From contig NZ_SRIO01000003.1 of the NCBI RefSeq assembly GCF_004684205.1, positions 176,858 through 240,857 on the forward strand: a DNA stretch of 64,000 nucleotides, written 5' to 3'. Source of the DNA: Candidatus Macondimonas diazotrophica. GTDB taxonomy: Bacteria; Pseudomonadota; Gammaproteobacteria; UBA5335. The position numbers and the translations under genes are program-made. The notes beneath the pieces are model-generated. The model was not told the DNA's origin. It saw only the letters and a program-made list of their open reading frames with translations, and searched no databases. Positions 63,364 to 64,000 of the stretch are shown one piece after another (position 1 is the first letter of the stretch; each line of letters starts with the position of its first letter).

Positions 63364-63935
63364 AGGTCGAGCGGCGTACGGGGCGATTGAGGGGCGCAGT
63401 GTATCGGCCGAGCCCATTCTGCGATCGCAGACCTCTGGGCATTGATCTTTCCTTGCTGGTCATCCATGGCATCAGCTTGCCGGCCGGGCAGTTCACCGGA
63501 AATTGGGTCGAACGTCTGTTCCTGGGTCGTCTGGTGACCGGAGCGCCGTCTGAACTGGCGGACCTGGAGGGCGTTCGGGTGTCGGCGCACCTGTTCATTC
63601 GTCGGTGCGGCAAAGTCATCCAGTTCGTGTCCTTCCGCCATCGCGCATGGCATGCAGGAGTATCCGAATTTCAGGGCCGGACGCAGTGCAATGATTTCAG
63701 CATTGGGGTTGAGCTTGAAGGTACCGATACCGTGCCCTACACCGCTTTACAATACGAGCGGCTGGTTACGATATCTCGTCTGTTGATGCATGCCTATCCA
63801 GCGATTACCCCTGACCGAATCGTCGGGCATTGCGATATTGCGCCGGGGCGCAAGACAGACCCGGGCGAGTCGTTCGACTGGCAACGGTTGCGTGACGGAT
63901 CAGGCTCGCTGATCGGTTCAGCAGGCCAACTCTAG
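63360..63935 (+). CDS. ampD: 1,6-anhydro-MurNAc-L-alanine amidase AmpD
   Basis: A 191-residue amidase of the N-acetylmuramoyl type. Zinc ligands are in LLVIHGISLPAG (His), and GHCDIAPGRKTDPG near residue 160 (His and Asp). The block RAWHAGVSEFQGRTQCNDFS is typical of AmpD. It cuts recycled anhydro-muropeptides in the cytoplasm. It starts with a GTG overlapping the mltF stop, coupling murein cleavage and recycling. Its stop shares the palindrome CTAG with the stop of the convergent gene at the edge. Confidence 0.93.
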   Translation: MKVERRTGRLRGAVYRPSPFCDRRPLGIDLSLLVIHGISLPAGQFTGNWVERLFLGRLVTGAPSELADLEGVRVSAHLFIRRCGKVIQFVSFRHRAWHAGVSEFQGRTQCNDFSIGVELEGTDTVPYTALQYERLVTISRLLMHAYPAITPDRIVGHCDIAPGRKTDPGESFDWQRLRDGSGSLIGSAGQL

Positions 63936-64000
63936 AGACCGGGGCCACCCATACCGGGGCCACCCATACCGGGGCCACCCATACCGGGGCCACCCATACC
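63932..64000 (-). CDS. 3' end of a glycine-rich repeat protein gene
   Basis: The minus strand is open from the window edge to a TAG at 63932-63934. It reads G-M-G-G-P repeated about four times, then G-L and stop. Gly-Met-Pro-rich tails occur in several bacterial metal- or RNA-binding and secreted proteins, but the family cannot be named from the tail. The alternative frame (63805-63993, APVWV repeats) also lacks a stop for a while, but it runs across ampD and is less likely. The gene continues beyond 64000. Confidence 0.5.
   Translation of the reverse strand, partial: GMGGPGMGGPGMGGPGMGGPGL
63938..64000. repeat. 15-bp tandem repeat at the window edge
   Basis: ACCGGGGCCACCCAT is repeated four times without error from 63938 to 63997, and a fifth copy begins at 63998. 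The period is a multiple of three, so each copy adds five residues in frame. Perfect copies suggest recent expansion or slippage; the number of copies beyond the edge is unknown. Confidence 0.95.

Noticed and set aside
63805..63993. A minus-strand frame with APVWV repeats
   Set aside because: It runs through the conserved zinc motif region of ampD, while the GMGGP frame stops exactly at the ampD end.

Overview
The window is GC-rich chromosomal DNA, densely coded on both strands. The gene families point to a gammaproteobacterium: homodimeric AceE, YeaG/YeaH/YcgB, a Pil-Chp chemosensory cluster, and the gene order pyrK-pyrC'-pyrB-pyrR-ruvX-yqgE-tonB-gshB next to pilGHIJ-chpA-chpC and rsmE-bioA. 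From memory, the last block resembles the PA0400-PA0420 neighbourhood of Pseudomonas aeruginosa, but here pilK and chpB are absent. The glutamate-cysteine ligase is of the Acidithiobacillus type, which suggests a sulfur-oxidiser-like or Chromatiales-type lineage; that placement is inference. I see no rRNA, tRNA, CRISPR array, insertion sequence, integrase or phage gene.

Layout. 1-2.2 kb: 3' end of a YgiQ-type radical SAM gene, a membrane redoxin, and a lone bufferin precursor (BufA1). 2.2-8.1 kb: pyruvate dehydrogenase E1 followed directly by a lipoyl-bearing E3 with no E2 between them, then an LrgA/LrgB pair. 8.4-10.4 kb: a double-hotdog thioesterase, a Nudix hydrolase and a small membrane protein. 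10.4-15.1 kb: the PrkA kinase / YeaH / SpoVR stress module. 15.4-18.0 kb: two overlapping, paralogous membrane diguanylate cyclases. 18.2-21.5 kb: a YkvA protein, a secreted LpqC-type esterase and a PhoD-type phosphatase.

21.5-27.4 kb is a lipopolysaccharide core/O-antigen operon read leftward, with nearly every junction overlapping: O-antigen ligase, two family 2 glycosyltransferases, one family 4 glycosyltransferase and two sugar-kinase-like proteins. 27.5-31.2 kb holds hrpB and a phosphodiesterase. 31.2-36.0 kb holds a Gfa-type zinc protein, a REP-like palindrome, a three-gene envelope cluster (glycosyltransferase, DUF2334 deacetylase, UPF0104 flippase-like protein) and a cystathionine beta-lyase. 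36.1-39.5 kb holds acsA, a DUF938 methyltransferase and an outer-membrane barrel gene broken by a one-base frameshift.

39.8-47.8 kb is a long leftward run: gshA, gshB, tonB, yqgE, ruvX, pyrR, pyrB, pyrC', pyrK. It combines glutathione synthesis with the early pyrimidine pathway; PyrC' has lost its zinc ligands. 47.9-57.3 kb is the rightward Pil-Chp operon that controls type IV pili. 57.1-61.8 kb holds rsmE, bioA, argA and argE on the minus strand. 61.9-64.0 kb holds mltF and ampD (murein turnover), and then the 3' end of a minus-strand gene made of a 15-bp tandem repeat that runs off the window.

Genes overlap by three or four bases (ATGA or GTGA) at many junctions, so translational coupling is a general feature of this genome. 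The most unusual points are the missing aceF, the orphan bufferin, the frameshifted porin-like gene, the REP-like palindrome, the minimal Pil-Chp set and the tail of ChpC lying antisense to rsmE. I found no clear evidence of a wholly new system; the envelope trio at 32-35 kb and the 63.9 kb repeat protein are the least understood pieces.
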